Source: JAAZHK01 sp964536075
GTDB taxonomy: Bacteria; Bacillota_I; Bacilli_A; RF39; UBA660
Assembly: GCA_964536075.1 (NCBI GenBank)
Contig: CAZHWO010000003.1
Span: forward strand, 1-42,093
Reading direction: 5' to 3'
Length of the DNA stretch: 42,093 nucleotides
In this document: in pieces, positions 16,197-25,783 of the stretch
Layout of the letters: every line of letters starts with the position of its first letter
How positions within the stretch are numbered: the stretch's first letter is position 1
Notes under the pieces: model-generated
The model's database searches: none
Told to the model about the DNA's origin: nothing
The model's input: only the letters and a program-made list of their open reading frames with translations
Translations under genes and position numbers: made by a program

Positions 16197-16573
16197 CCTT
16201 CTACCTCCAATATTCTATTAATTATTTCCTCAATTCTGGCCATCTGATTATTTAAATATAGTTCTCCCAATAAAGCTTCTAGTCCTGTTGCGTGTTTATA
16301 AGTCAATATATCACAGTTTTTAGGATGATTATTATTTCGATAATTTCGTGCTCGCTTAACTATATTAGTTTCATCTTCATTAAAGAAAAATTCATCACTT
16401 AATATTTTCAAAAACCGCGCTTGGTTTTTAGCACTAACATATTTAACCGTTTCTTTTTGTAATTTATTAACATCATTATAACCTATTGATAATAAATATC
16501 TCCTAATATAAAGCTCATATAAAGCATCACCCAAAAAAGCTAAAGCTAATACATTAATTTCTTTAGTATTCAT
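16190..16573 (-). CDS. mrnC: Mini-ribonuclease 3
   Basis: Mini-RNase III is a dimeric RNase III catalytic domain without the dsRNA-binding domain; in Bacillus it matures 23S rRNA. The product is 127 residues from the ATG at 16573, chosen because GGTGAT lies three bases upstream. It has LAFLGDALYELYIRRYLL (the RNase III signature), NKLQKETVKYVSAKNQA and ATGLEALLGELYL. The order mrnC-rlmB matches Bacillus. Confidence 0.93.
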   Translation of the reverse strand: MNTKEINVLALAFLGDALYELYIRRYLLSIGYNDVNKLQKETVKYVSAKNQARFLKILSDEFFFNEDETNIVKRARNYRNNNHPKNCDILTYKHATGLEALLGELYLNNQMARIEEIINRILEVEGC

Positions 16574-16589
16574 ATTATCACCAAATATC

Positions 16590-16598
16590 ATTATATCA
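16590..16598 (-). promoter_or_regulatory. extended -10 promoter of mrnC
   Basis: TGATATAAT on the minus strand is a full extended -10, placed just after the terminator of the preceding operon and 17 bases before the mrnC start. Confidence 0.55.
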
Positions 16599-16625
16599 TA
16601 AAAGCTAGTTAACATAACTAGCTTT
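16598..16625 (-). terminator. terminator of the cysS-yugP-DUF4153 operon
   Basis: Perfect 11-bp stem AAAGCTAGTTA (16601-16611) with TAACTAGCTTT (16615-16625), a three-base loop, then TTTT on the minus strand. It lies directly after the membrane protein gene. Confidence 0.75.
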
Positions 16626-16629
16626 AAGT

Positions 16630-18249
16630 TTATCTCTTTAAAACATAACCATCAATCATTAAATTACCAACCAGCTTATAATTTTGGGTATACGAAACAT
16701 TAATATAAGTAATAACCAAATCTCGCTTATCATCAATTTTAATTTTGTTATTTTGTTCCATATACTTATTTATAGCTTCTTCATCTTTATCTTCTAAATT
16801 ACTTATTAAAGGAGTTAAATCGATTGAGAAGCTTTCCTCTTGATGATATTTAATCACTACATTAGTTAGATTATTATAATTTTGATTTTTATCAATATAA
16901 TATAAGAATTTATATCCTTCAATACCAACAAAATCTTTATAATAATCGTCATAATAAATGCTCTTAGTGCTAAACCATTCTCCGTCATAATTAGTATAAG
17001 TTGCCGCTAGACTTTTAAGATTATTAAGCTCTTCCTCACTATAGCTTTTAAAATATTTTTCTAAATCCATATCGCTTAAGTAACTATATGCTCCAGCAGC
17101 CTTTCTTTTTTGTTCTTCGGTTAACTTTTCAATGTTATTTCCGATTGGATAATTGTTTTTTAATATTTGATTTTGCCATATAGCTGAAATATGAAAAAGA
17201 TTCATCGGATAAATTGTTGATAGACCAATAATCAAAGCTAGTAATAGAAAAACTAGATTAATTCTTTTCCATACCTTTTCTAGCATAATTTCCATTACTT
17301 GAAAAATAATTAACATAATTCCTAAATATCTTAATGGTGTCATACCAAAGTCAATAATTCTAACAACAAGAGAATAAATTTCCAATAAGATAAATGGGGC
17401 ATATAAATATGGTAGAATAGCAACTATTTTATTTAACCGCTTGTCTTGATCAAAGTAACTACTAACTATCCATGTTGGCATAGCAAAAAGATATAAAATA
17501 GCTAGTATTCTGAAAATAATATTAGATGGCATTGCCTGTAAAATAGCTATTTTAAAAATATACAGATATATTATTAACATAGCTACTAATACTAAAGGCA
17601 AAAGAACATAAACAAATAAGCCTTTGACAAGGTTTCTCATTCTGTTTTTATCTACCGTAATCATCGAATATACTACCGCCGGCACATAAAATAAACCAAA
17701 CAGTAATATTGATTCTCGTATAAATATCTGCGAATACGCTATTTTAGCAATTAATTCAATAAAAGTTAAGGTTACCAAAACAATTCCTAAATGTAAAACA
17801 GCAAAAAGCACCGAAGCAAAAAAAATATTTTCTAAAAAATTAACCACATATTCGCTCAATCGATTATCATTATTCTTAATTAACTTGTGAAAAACTAATA
17901 TCATTAATATTAATATATAACCTACTAATAAAGGCATTATAATATCATATGGAATTATTACCTCATCAGCAAAAATAAGCCAACTAAAGGTCATACTAAT
18001 TAAAGCAGTAACAACACTTAAAATCAGTTTATTTAATCTTCTAGAAAAATAAGTTTCTAGAAAAAATAAACCAAACAACCAAAAAGCCAAACTAAATTCA
18101 ACCTTTACTATATTATTATCAGATGAATTAATAAAGATTGTTAAAAATATTGTTGTAATAACCAACGCCGTAAAGGTTAGTGGATAACTTTTGGTTATCT
18201 TTTTAATTACCTCTTGTAATTGTTTTTTTATCTCTTTTAATAAATTCAT
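16630..18249 (-). CDS. multispanning membrane protein, DUF4153-like
   Basis: The 539-residue product has about ten predicted membrane helices in residues 20-350, followed by a soluble extracytoplasmic-looking C-terminal region (about residues 355-539) rich in Asn, Lys and Tyr. The N terminus (KKITKSYPLTFTALVITTIFL) and the GMTPLRYLGIMLIIFQVMEI segment resemble the DUF4153 family of Firmicutes membrane proteins. I rate this as likely, not certain. The function of that family is not established. It lies 15 bases after the YugP-like gene and ends the cysS operon at a strong terminator. Confidence 0.7.
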   Translation of the reverse strand: MNLLKEIKKQLQEVIKKITKSYPLTFTALVITTIFLTIFINSSDNNIVKVEFSLAFWLFGLFFLETYFSRRLNKLILSVVTALISMTFSWLIFADEVIIPYDIIMPLLVGYILILMILVFHKLIKNNDNRLSEYVVNFLENIFFASVLFAVLHLGIVLVTLTFIELIAKIAYSQIFIRESILLFGLFYVPAVVYSMITVDKNRMRNLVKGLFVYVLLPLVLVAMLIIYLYIFKIAILQAMPSNIIFRILAILYLFAMPTWIVSSYFDQDKRLNKIVAILPYLYAPFILLEIYSLVVRIIDFGMTPLRYLGIMLIIFQVMEIMLEKVWKRINLVFLLLALIIGLSTIYPMNLFHISAIWQNQILKNNYPIGNNIEKLTEEQKRKAAGAYSYLSDMDLEKYFKSYSEEELNNLKSLAATYTNYDGEWFSTKSIYYDDYYKDFVGIEGYKFLYYIDKNQNYNNLTNVVIKYHQEESFSIDLTPLISNLEDKDEEAINKYMEQNNKIKIDDKRDLVITYINVSYTQNYKLVGNLMIDGYVLKR

Positions 18250-18264
18250 TTTATCATTCCTCTA

Positions 18265-18948
18265 TTAATCTCTACGATTAGTAAGTATTAGAACTAATCG
18301 TAAAATTTGCAATAAAGTTGTCACTAAGCTAGCTACATAAGTAAGAGCCGCGGCTTTCAGCATAATATCAACACCCTCACTCTTTTTTATGTCAATTAAG
18401 GATAATTCTTTTATTTGTTGTTTCGCACGCGTAGAAGCATTAAATTCAACGGGTAAAGTCACTAACTGAAAAAGGAGAATAAACATTAATAAGGCAATAC
18501 CTAACCAGGCCAGATCACTATAGCCTAATAACAAGCCAATAATAACCGCAATATAACCAAATTTACTGCCAAAACTAGCTAGTGGAAAAAGACCACTCCT
18601 GAATTTTAGAAAAAAGTAACCATCTTTATCTTGCAAAGCATGACCCACTTCATGAGCTGCTATGCTTGTTGCCGCAATTGTGGTACCGTTAAAGATATCC
18701 GGTGATAATTTAATTACCTTTCTAGTCGGATCATAGTGATCAGTTAATAAGCCTTTAGTTTCTACAATATGAATACGTTCAAGTTTATTATTATCTAATA
18801 TTTTTCTTGCCACTTCAAAACCACTCAGATTATTTCCATTACTTTTCGTCCTATATTTGTTATAAGTTAATTTAACAAATATCTCGGCTACTACAGTAAT
18901 CAGAAGCCCAATTAAAACTAAACCATAATTTAACATAAAATCATTCAT
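18265..18948 (-). CDS. YugP-like membrane zinc metallopeptidase
   Basis: Members of this family (PF04298, B. subtilis YugP) are membrane-bound zinc proteases of unknown substrate. The 227-residue product has an N-terminal membrane helix (about residues 8-27) and the zinc motif HEVGH at residues 99-103 in SIAAHEVGHALQD. A likely third ligand is the Glu in LPVEFNAS near 167, and three further hydrophobic helices lie around 125-165 and 200-222. The gene starts two bases after cysS ends, so it is part of that operon. Length is normal. Confidence 0.88.
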   Translation of the reverse strand: MNDFMLNYGLVLIGLLITVVAEIFVKLTYNKYRTKSNGNNLSGFEVARKILDNNKLERIHIVETKGLLTDHYDPTRKVIKLSPDIFNGTTIAATSIAAHEVGHALQDKDGYFFLKFRSGLFPLASFGSKFGYIAVIIGLLLGYSDLAWLGIALLMFILLFQLVTLPVEFNASTRAKQQIKELSLIDIKKSEGVDIMLKAAALTYVASLVTTLLQILRLVLILTNRRD

Positions 18949-18950
18949 AA

Positions 18951-20336
18951 TTAAATCCTTTCATATTTGATACCATCACGGGTATCAATTATTTTTATAC
19001 CTTTTGCTAGTAATTCATCTCTTATCTGATCAGCCTTGTCAAAGTCTTTATTTTGCTTGGCCCAATTTCTTTCCTCTATTTTAGCTAAATCCTCTTTACT
19101 AATATCTGTTATCTCTTCTTTAAATAAATCCAGCGATAAAACCCGATCAAAATCTTTGATCAAATAAATTTTAGTAGCTTCATTTAAATGTTCATCTTTT
19201 AAAACATCATAAATGGTCGTTAACATCATGGCTGTATTTAAATCATTATTAATCGCTTGTTTAAACTGTTCAATATAATTAATTATCTGATCATTATTAA
19301 TATCTCCGGTTTCTTTTAAAGACATAACTTTATTCTTTAATTTTTTATAAGCCAAAGAAGCCCCATCAAGTGATTCATAGGTAAAAAGTAATTGATTACG
19401 ATAATGCGATTGCAGACAATAAAAGCGATAAGCTAAAGGATTATAGCCTTTACTTTCTAATAATGAAACGGTTAAGAAATCACCTGATGATTTACTCATT
19501 TTACCATTAACATCATTAAGATGTTCGACGTGAAACCAATATCGACACCATGGATGGTTAATAATAGCTTCCGATTGCGCTATTTCATTAGTGTGATGAG
19601 GAAAAATATTATCGATCCCACCACAATGAATATCTAAATATTCGCCTAAATATTTTAAAGATATAGCTGAACACTCAATATGCCATCCAGGATACCCTTT
19701 CCCCCACGGAGAATCCCACTTTAATTCCTGATCTTCAAATTTAGATTTAGTAAACCACAAAACAAAGTCGGCTGGATTTCTTTTAAAAGTATCCTCTTCG
19801 ACTGTTTCTCTTGAACCAATTAATAATTCATCAGCTTGATGGTTAGATAAAACATAATATTGATCCAATTTCTGAGTATCAAAATAAACATTGTTATTAG
19901 CAATATAGGCAGAATTGTTATCTAATAAGATCTTTATTAATCTTATATATTCATCAATTAAACTAGTAGCCGGAATAATAACTTCCGGTTTCTTGATATT
20001 AAGTTTCCTCGCATCATCAAAAAAATAATCGGTATATTTTTTAGCAATATCTAAAACACTCATATGTTCTTTTTTAGCACTATTAACCATTTTATCTTTA
20101 CCTAAGTCGGAATCACCTGATAGATGACCAACATCGGTAATATTCATTGCTCTTATTACTTTATAACCTAAATAATTTAGAGCTTTCTCTAACACATCTT
20201 CAACAACATAACTTCTTAAGTTGCCAATGTGAGCATAATGATAAACCGTTGGTCCGCAAGTATACATACGAACAATACCCTTTTCATAAGGTATAAATTC
20301 TTCTATTTTTCTTGTTAGTGTATTATATATCCTCAC
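18951..20336 (-). CDS. cysS: cysteinyl-tRNA synthetase
   Basis: CysRS charges tRNA-Cys. The 461-residue product has the class I signatures: a HIGH-like motif in YHYAHIGNLRSY and KMSKS in NGKMSKSSGDF. It also has the zinc-site residues Cys in YTCGPTVY, Cys in WHIECSAIS and His in FPHHTNEIAQ. The start chosen is GTG at 20336 (MRIYNTLTRK), four bases after AAGGTGAT. Two earlier in-frame alternatives lie inside that site. In Bacillus cysS precedes mrnC; here two membrane protein genes have been placed between them. Confidence 0.95.
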   Translation of the reverse strand: MRIYNTLTRKIEEFIPYEKGIVRMYTCGPTVYHYAHIGNLRSYVVEDVLEKALNYLGYKVIRAMNITDVGHLSGDSDLGKDKMVNSAKKEHMSVLDIAKKYTDYFFDDARKLNIKKPEVIIPATSLIDEYIRLIKILLDNNSAYIANNNVYFDTQKLDQYYVLSNHQADELLIGSRETVEEDTFKRNPADFVLWFTKSKFEDQELKWDSPWGKGYPGWHIECSAISLKYLGEYLDIHCGGIDNIFPHHTNEIAQSEAIINHPWCRYWFHVEHLNDVNGKMSKSSGDFLTVSLLESKGYNPLAYRFYCLQSHYRNQLLFTYESLDGASLAYKKLKNKVMSLKETGDINNDQIINYIEQFKQAINNDLNTAMMLTTIYDVLKDEHLNEATKIYLIKDFDRVLSLDLFKEEITDISKEDLAKIEERNWAKQNKDFDKADQIRDELLAKGIKIIDTRDGIKYERI

Positions 20337-20397
20337 CAATATCACCTTCCAATTAATCGTATTTGATAAACTTAAATATATGTATTACCTTAACCAT

Positions 20398-20406
20398 AGT
20401 ATAGCA
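20398..20406 (-). promoter_or_regulatory. extended -10 promoter of cysS
   Basis: TGCTATACT on the minus strand matches the extended -10 pattern about 60 bases before the cysS start. No T-box-sized leader fits in the short gap after clpC. Confidence 0.5.
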
Positions 20407-20418
20407 CGATTTATAGGA

Positions 20419-20445
20419 GAAAAAAAGACTTCCTTTTAAGAAGTC
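20419..20445 (-). terminator. terminator of clpC
   Basis: GACTTC and GAAGTC (20427-20432 and 20440-20445) pair around TTAAAAG on the minus strand and are followed by TTTTTTT. The clpC TGA stop codon is part of the first arm. Confidence 0.85.
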
Positions 20446-22738
20446 AAACTATTGAAGAGATTTTAATATTGGTTTTTCCCTCCATAAGACTATCAATTAT
20501 CATAATATCTATTTTTTCATTAATTATCTTTTCTATTTTACGAGCTCCCATTTTTTTATAATCTGATAATTTAAGTATCTCTTCCACAATATTATCGTTA
20601 ATAGTTAATTTAATTTTTTTCTCTTTTAATTCCTGTTTCTTTTTATTTAAAATATTAGTTATAATAGCTATTACATTTTCTTCTGAAATATCATTCATTT
20701 TAATAATATGATTAATCCGATTAACAAGAAGCGGGTTTAAATAGTCATTTAGATTATTAGTTATACTTTTATTTTCATTAAAACCAATATTTTCATAATT
20801 ACAATGACCATTAGCTGTCATAAAAATAATGTTATGATCAAATCTAACCAAATTACCCTTAGCATCTTTAATAAGACCCTCATCGAGAATTTGCAAAAAG
20901 ATGCTAAGCACTTCTGGATGAGCTTTATCAATTTCATCAAAAAGAATTAAGGCATGCGGCTTATTTCTGATTTCCTCTAAAATATTTTTATTATCATTAT
21001 AACCAGCATATCCGGGAGGAGCGCCTAAAATCTTACTTATTGAATGGCTTTCTTTAAATTCACTCATATCAATTCTGATGAAGTTATCTTCAAATATCTC
21101 CTTCGCATACTCTTTTACTAAATAGGTTTTCCCTATCCCACTTTTGCCAATTAAGAGAACTGACTCTGGTTTATTATCACTCTTATAACCTAACTTTATT
21201 CTTTTCGTAATATCTACAATTTTTTTAATGGCTTCTTCTTGACCAATAACTTTAGCTTTTAGTTTATCTTCCAGTAAATTTAAATTTTTTAAACTTTCTT
21301 TATCTATTTCATATATCGGTATTTTAGTTTTCATATTGATAACTTGAGCAACCTCTTCTTTTGTTACTTGCTTATTTCGGACGGTAGCTAACATTTTAAG
21401 CTCCAAAGAATTTATTTTCGATTCTAACTTCTTCTCTTTTTCTTTCAAGATGCTAGCTTCTTCAAAATTACTCTGAATAATCATTTGATTTTTGTCTTCA
21501 ATAACCTTTTCTAATTCTTGTTTTAACCGATTGACATCTTCTAATTTATTACTTTTCTTTAAAGATACTTTGGCACAAACTTCATCTAAAATATCAATTG
21601 CTTTATCTGGTTGCTTACGATCATATATATATTTACTACTAAGTTCAATAATTAAATGCAGAATTTGTTCGTCAACCTTTACTCCATGAAATCCTTCATA
21701 TATTGGCTTCAGTTTTTCCAAAATAGCTAAAGTTTCTTTCTTAGTTGGTTCATTTATATTAATAATCTGGAATCTTCTTTCTAAAGCACGATCCTGTTCA
21801 ATAAATTCTTTATACTCACCAGTAGTAGTCGCACCAATTAATCTTATTTTACCTCTAGCTAACGCCGGTTTTAAAATATTTGATGCATCAATGGCCCCCT
21901 CGGCTCCGCCAGCTCCAACTAAAGTATGCACCTCATCAATAAAAAGAATAATATCTGGATTATTTTCTACCTCTTTTAATATTTTACTAATCCGCTCCTC
22001 AAATTCACCCCGGTATTTGGTTCCTGCCACCAAAATAGCTGTTGATAGTGAAAGTATTTTTTTATTATAAAGATTTTCAGGAACATTTTTTTTCACTATT
22101 CGCTGACTCAATTCTTCAACAATTGCTGTTTTACCTACTCCTGCATCACCGATTAACAACGGATTGTTTTTGCATCTTCTCGATAATATTTCAATAAGAC
22201 GATCCAGTTCTTTTTCCCTTCCAATAACAGGATCTAACTCATTTAAAACTGCTTTTTTGGTCAAATCAATACTAAAATCTTCAATCATTAATTTCTTTTT
22301 ATTTTTTATTTTTACTTGATCACTCTTTTGCATAAAATCATTGTATATTTTCTCTATATCAATACCCATACCTATCATTAATCTGATAGCCACTCCTTCG
22401 CCTTCTTCTAATATTGCTAAAAATAGATGCTCACCTGTTACCATACTATCTGTTTCTTTCGCATTTAAAATAGCGGTTTCAATTGTTTGTTTTAATAAAG
22501 GAGTATATAAAAACCAATCATTAGACTCACTACCTATTCCAATAATTTTAATTATCTCATCCTTAAATTTTCTATAGGTTAGTTTATAACTCTGTAATTT
22601 TTTTCCAAGATAATTATCTGTTGATAAGATGGCTAGCATTAAATGTTCACTACCTATATAAGGATGTTTTAACTCAATCATTTCCTTCTTGGCATTAACT
22701 AATATTTTTTGTGCTTCTTCACTAAATTTTGAAAACAT
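20444..22738 (-). CDS. clpC: ATP-dependent Clp protease ATP-binding subunit ClpC
   Basis: ClpC is a hexameric AAA+ unfoldase that feeds substrates to ClpP. The 764-residue product has a Clp-N repeat domain (about residues 1-140), a first AAA+ module (Walker A GDAGVGKT at 197-204, Walker B LFIDEVH), and a UVR-type middle domain (SNFEEASILKEKEKK). The second module has Walker A GKSGIGKT, Walker B LILFDEIDKAHPE, an IGF tripeptide in ENIGFNE that fits the ClpP-docking loop, and the NRI arginine. The ATG at 22738 is six bases after GGAGAGGAGA; an upstream TTG lies in that site. It is shorter than Bacillus ClpC (810). No ctsR, mcsA or mcsB is adjacent. The stop is TGA. Confidence 0.93.
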   Translation of the reverse strand: MFSKFSEEAQKILVNAKKEMIELKHPYIGSEHLMLAILSTDNYLGKKLQSYKLTYRKFKDEIIKIIGIGSESNDWFLYTPLLKQTIETAILNAKETDSMVTGEHLFLAILEEGEGVAIRLMIGMGIDIEKIYNDFMQKSDQVKIKNKKKLMIEDFSIDLTKKAVLNELDPVIGREKELDRLIEILSRRCKNNPLLIGDAGVGKTAIVEELSQRIVKKNVPENLYNKKILSLSTAILVAGTKYRGEFEERISKILKEVENNPDIILFIDEVHTLVGAGGAEGAIDASNILKPALARGKIRLIGATTTGEYKEFIEQDRALERRFQIININEPTKKETLAILEKLKPIYEGFHGVKVDEQILHLIIELSSKYIYDRKQPDKAIDILDEVCAKVSLKKSNKLEDVNRLKQELEKVIEDKNQMIIQSNFEEASILKEKEKKLESKINSLELKMLATVRNKQVTKEEVAQVINMKTKIPIYEIDKESLKNLNLLEDKLKAKVIGQEEAIKKIVDITKRIKLGYKSDNKPESVLLIGKSGIGKTYLVKEYAKEIFEDNFIRIDMSEFKESHSISKILGAPPGYAGYNDNKNILEEIRNKPHALILFDEIDKAHPEVLSIFLQILDEGLIKDAKGNLVRFDHNIIFMTANGHCNYENIGFNENKSITNNLNDYLNPLLVNRINHIIKMNDISEENVIAIITNILNKKKQELKEKKIKLTINDNIVEEILKLSDYKKMGARKIEKIINEKIDIMIIDSLMEGKTNIKISSIV

Positions 22739-22801
22739 AAAATATCTCCTCTCCAATATATTCTATGTATATATAGTGCGGATTAAAAACTATTTTTATA
22801 C

Positions 22802-22830
22802 AATAAAAAAAGATCTATTTCTAGATCTTT
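22802..22830 (-). terminator. terminator of the YfcC-like transporter gene
   Basis: AAAGATCTA and TAGATCTTT (22809-22817, 22822-22830) pair around GAAA on the minus strand and are followed by a T-run. The first arm includes the end of the stop codon. Confidence 0.85.
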
Positions 22831-24220
22831 AGATTAACATCATAATTACAAAAACAATAAATAGCATTAACATCAACTCTAATAACAGTTTAGCAACATG
22901 TTTAATCCATTCACCAAAGCTAATATTTAAATAAGACAATGTTACTAGTAGAACTACACTTGTTGGAGCAATCAACAAGGCAATCCCATTCATTGCTTGA
23001 ATTAAAACAGCCATTAATGGATATACTCCGGTATCCGTAATTACTTCTTTTACATAATATAAGACAGCATATGAAGCATAATAGGTCTCAACATTGAAAA
23101 ACGCTGATAAAAGTCCAACAATAGACATCGTAATAATATTAAATCCTTTAGTTAATTCTAATAAGAATTTAACAATTGTCAATTGAAATGGATGATAGGT
23201 AACAATTATTAGTACAACATAAGTTAAAACAATTAAAGTAGCTGCTTTTAAATACTTTTTACTACCTTCAACAATCATATCAATGAAGTCATCAAATTTA
23301 ACTCGGTAGATTAAAGCTAACAAAATAGTTCCAATTACTAAAACAACAATATATTGCGTTAATCCCCAAGTACCTATCGCCGTAACTTCACCAAGTATTT
23401 TATACAGAATTGTAAATTTACTAATTGCAAACTCTTTTACCCAATTTGTAGCATCAACAAATATATTAAGTTTAAATAGGGAATCCCAAGGAATCATTCC
23501 CATAATTAAAATTAATAATATTAAATCATAAACCACTAATAAGGGCCAAATTTTGCTTTTTGAATCGGCTTTACTTGGTACATATTCCTTTATATCAGCT
23601 AATTTTGTATTTTTATTTTCACGAGCATATTTTAAAACATTATAAATTAATATCGCTAAACATAAAATAAGAATAATAATTCGACTAATTATTTCACTAT
23701 TTTCTTTTAATCCTAATATAGAATGTGTTAAGGAAATAGTATCGGACATATATATAGAACCAATATAACCAACAGCTACTGATCCTAACGTAACATAAGC
23801 TGCTGTTAGTTTATTATAGCCCATAGCTAATACTACTGATATAATAAATGGAAATATAAATAGTATTGGTAAAGTAGCTCCCGTAAGCGATGTTATCAAC
23901 GCTATTTTAACAATTGCCAATACTAATAATAACCATTCTCTATTAGCAAATCCTTTCACCAATTTATCAATTAGTCTACGATAAGCTCCTATCTTGTTTA
24001 AAACAGCATAGAATGCTCCTATTGCCAAAACATACAGTACCACATAGCTAAAATATGAAAATACCACGGTTGGATAACTAAATAAATCAAATATACCAAC
24101 TTGATATCTAACTCCTTCAACTAGTCCCTCACTATAATATGCTGATGGCAATAACCACGATAGAAACACTACCAATAAAATGGTGATTCCTAAAACTTTA
24201 AATAAATTATGTTTTTTCAT
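22829..24220 (-). CDS. YfcC-like membrane transporter (anaerobic C4-dicarboxylate/basic amino acid type)
   Basis: The 463-residue product is almost all membrane helices (about 11-12). The N terminus (GITILLVVFLSWLLP) and the AIGAFYAVLNKIGAYRRLIDK segment resemble the YfcC/ArcD-like group of the ion transporter superfamily. So does the C-terminal APTSVVLLVTLSYLNISFGEW block. Substrates of YfcC proteins are poorly known, so none is assigned. The ATG at 24220 is chosen because GAGGAGG lies just upstream; 25 earlier codons are open but contain the promoter. It is a single-gene unit with its own promoter and terminator. Confidence 0.7.
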   Translation of the reverse strand: MKKHNLFKVLGITILLVVFLSWLLPSAYYSEGLVEGVRYQVGIFDLFSYPTVVFSYFSYVVLYVLAIGAFYAVLNKIGAYRRLIDKLVKGFANREWLLLVLAIVKIALITSLTGATLPILFIFPFIISVVLAMGYNKLTAAYVTLGSVAVGYIGSIYMSDTISLTHSILGLKENSEIISRIIILILCLAILIYNVLKYARENKNTKLADIKEYVPSKADSKSKIWPLLVVYDLILLILIMGMIPWDSLFKLNIFVDATNWVKEFAISKFTILYKILGEVTAIGTWGLTQYIVVLVIGTILLALIYRVKFDDFIDMIVEGSKKYLKAATLIVLTYVVLIIVTYHPFQLTIVKFLLELTKGFNIITMSIVGLLSAFFNVETYYASYAVLYYVKEVITDTGVYPLMAVLIQAMNGIALLIAPTSVVLLVTLSYLNISFGEWIKHVAKLLLELMLMLFIVFVIMMLI

Positions 24221-24238
24221 CTTTTCCTCCTCATTATA

Positions 24239-24266
24239 ATTATACAACAATTCATAATATATACAA
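24239..24266 (-). promoter_or_regulatory. promoter of the YfcC-like transporter gene
   Basis: TTGTAT (24261-24266) and TATAAT (24239-24244) are 16 bases apart on the minus strand. A second TATAAT overlaps at 24233-24238. Confidence 0.6.
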
Positions 24267-24273
24267 CATTTTT

Positions 24274-24303
24274 CACAAAAAAACCACATTTTCATGTGGT
24301 TTT
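24274..24303 (-). terminator. terminator after lysS
   Basis: AAAACCACAT and ATGTGGTTTT (24280-24289, 24294-24303) form a 10-bp stem with a GAAA loop on the minus strand, followed by TTT. It ends the dusB-lysS unit. Confidence 0.88.
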
Positions 24304-24307
24304 AACT

Positions 24308-25783
24308 TCAATTATTGTCACTTGGTCGCATTAACGGGAACATAACAACATCTTTTATATTATCACTATTTGTTAATAATTGAATAAGACGATCAATGCC
24401 CATCCCCCAACCACTAATTGGTGGCATTCCGTATTCCATAGCCCCAATATAGTCGTAATCCATATCCATAGCTTCCTCATCACCCGCAGCTTTTAACTTA
24501 GCTTGATCTAATAGCCTTCTTTCTTGTTCCTGAGGATCAACTAGTTCCGAAAAACCATTAACAATTTCCGCCCCATTAATTACTAACTGAAACCGATCTG
24601 TAATTTCTGGCCTTTCATCATTAGCTCGCGCTAGTGGTGATAAACTAGTTGGATGCTCAGTTAAGTAAATCGGTCCTATCATGTTAGGACGAGCAACTTT
24701 CTTATATAAATAATCTACTAAATTGCCATAACCTAAATTCTCTATGGGCGTTTCACTTTCGAGCTCAATTTTTTCTTCTTTTATTTTTTCTAGTAACATT
24801 TCTTTTGTATTATATTCCTTAATATCTATATTAGCATATTTAATAATTAATTCTCGAAATGAAACACTTGGCCAATCGCCGGCTAAATCAATATCCTTAT
24901 CACCAATCTTAATATTAAGTGTTCCATATAAATTTTTAATAATTGTTTGTAACATATGTTGAATTAACTGCATGTTATCTTGATAATTAAAATAAGCTTG
25001 ATAACCTTCCACCATCGTAAAATCTTGCAAGTGCGTAGCGTCCATTCCTTCATTTCGAAAACATCGAGCAATCTCATATACTTTTGGAATACCAGCTACT
25101 ACAGCTCTTTTCATATATGTTTCAGGGGCAATTCGCAGATAAACATCTAAATCTAAAGCATTATGATGAGCTTTAAACGGTTTAGCAACAGCGCCGCTTG
25201 GTTTATTATTTAAAATAGGGGTTTCAATCTCTAAATATCCTAAATTATCTAAATAATTTCTTAATTCTTTAATAAATTTTATTCTAATTAAGAACCTTTC
25301 TCGTGTTTCTTGATTCATAATTAAATCTATATAACGGTGACGATAACAAAGTTCGGGATCACTTAAACCATGAAATTTTTCAGGTAACGGTTTCAAAGCC
25401 TTACCTAAAAACGCAAAACTATTGGCTCTGATTGTCTTTTCACCAGTATGAGTAGTAAACATCTCGCCTTCAACACCAATAAAATCGCCTAGATCAAAAA
25501 CATCTTTAAAAAAGTTATATCTTTCTTCTCCAACCATATCAACTTTAATTGATACCTGAATTGATCCTTCAATATCACGAATCGTTATAAAACTTAATTT
25601 ACCCATCTTTCGCATTAAGACAATGCGCCCAGCCACTCTTACATTATCAGTACCATCTTCTAAATCTTTAACATCTTTTAAAGCATAGTTAATCTCATAT
25701 CTTTCCGGATATGGATTGCAAAGCTTTTTTATATCATCTATCTTCTGTCTTCGTACTAATTCTTGTTCACTCAATTCCCTCAT
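24308..25783 (-). CDS. lysS: lysyl-tRNA synthetase, class II
   Basis: LysRS charges tRNA-Lys. The 491-residue product has the N-terminal OB-fold anticodon-binding domain (NVRVAGRIVLMRKMGKLSF) and the class II motifs: FIKELRNYLDNLGYLEIETPIL (motif 1), CFRNEGMDATHLQDFTM (motif 2) and GWGMGIDRLIQLL (motif 3). Its ATG overlaps the dusB stop by one base (TAATG), with GGAGG nine bases upstream. The dusB-lysS pairing is common in Firmicutes. Length is normal. Confidence 0.97.
   Translation of the reverse strand: MRELSEQELVRRQKIDDIKKLCNPYPERYEINYALKDVKDLEDGTDNVRVAGRIVLMRKMGKLSFITIRDIEGSIQVSIKVDMVGEERYNFFKDVFDLGDFIGVEGEMFTTHTGEKTIRANSFAFLGKALKPLPEKFHGLSDPELCYRHRYIDLIMNQETRERFLIRIKFIKELRNYLDNLGYLEIETPILNNKPSGAVAKPFKAHHNALDLDVYLRIAPETYMKRAVVAGIPKVYEIARCFRNEGMDATHLQDFTMVEGYQAYFNYQDNMQLIQHMLQTIIKNLYGTLNIKIGDKDIDLAGDWPSVSFRELIIKYANIDIKEYNTKEMLLEKIKEEKIELESETPIENLGYGNLVDYLYKKVARPNMIGPIYLTEHPTSLSPLARANDERPEITDRFQLVINGAEIVNGFSELVDPQEQERRLLDQAKLKAAGDEEAMDMDYDYIGAMEYGMPPISGWGMGIDRLIQLLTNSDNIKDVVMFPLMRPSDNN

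Noticed and set aside
20346..20443. T-box leader ahead of cysS
   Set aside because: The gap is under 110 bases and is shared with the clpC terminator; no T-box sequence or antiterminator pairing is visible.
22739..22808. CtsR operator upstream of clpC
   Set aside because: No GGTCAAA-type heptad repeats are present in the gap.
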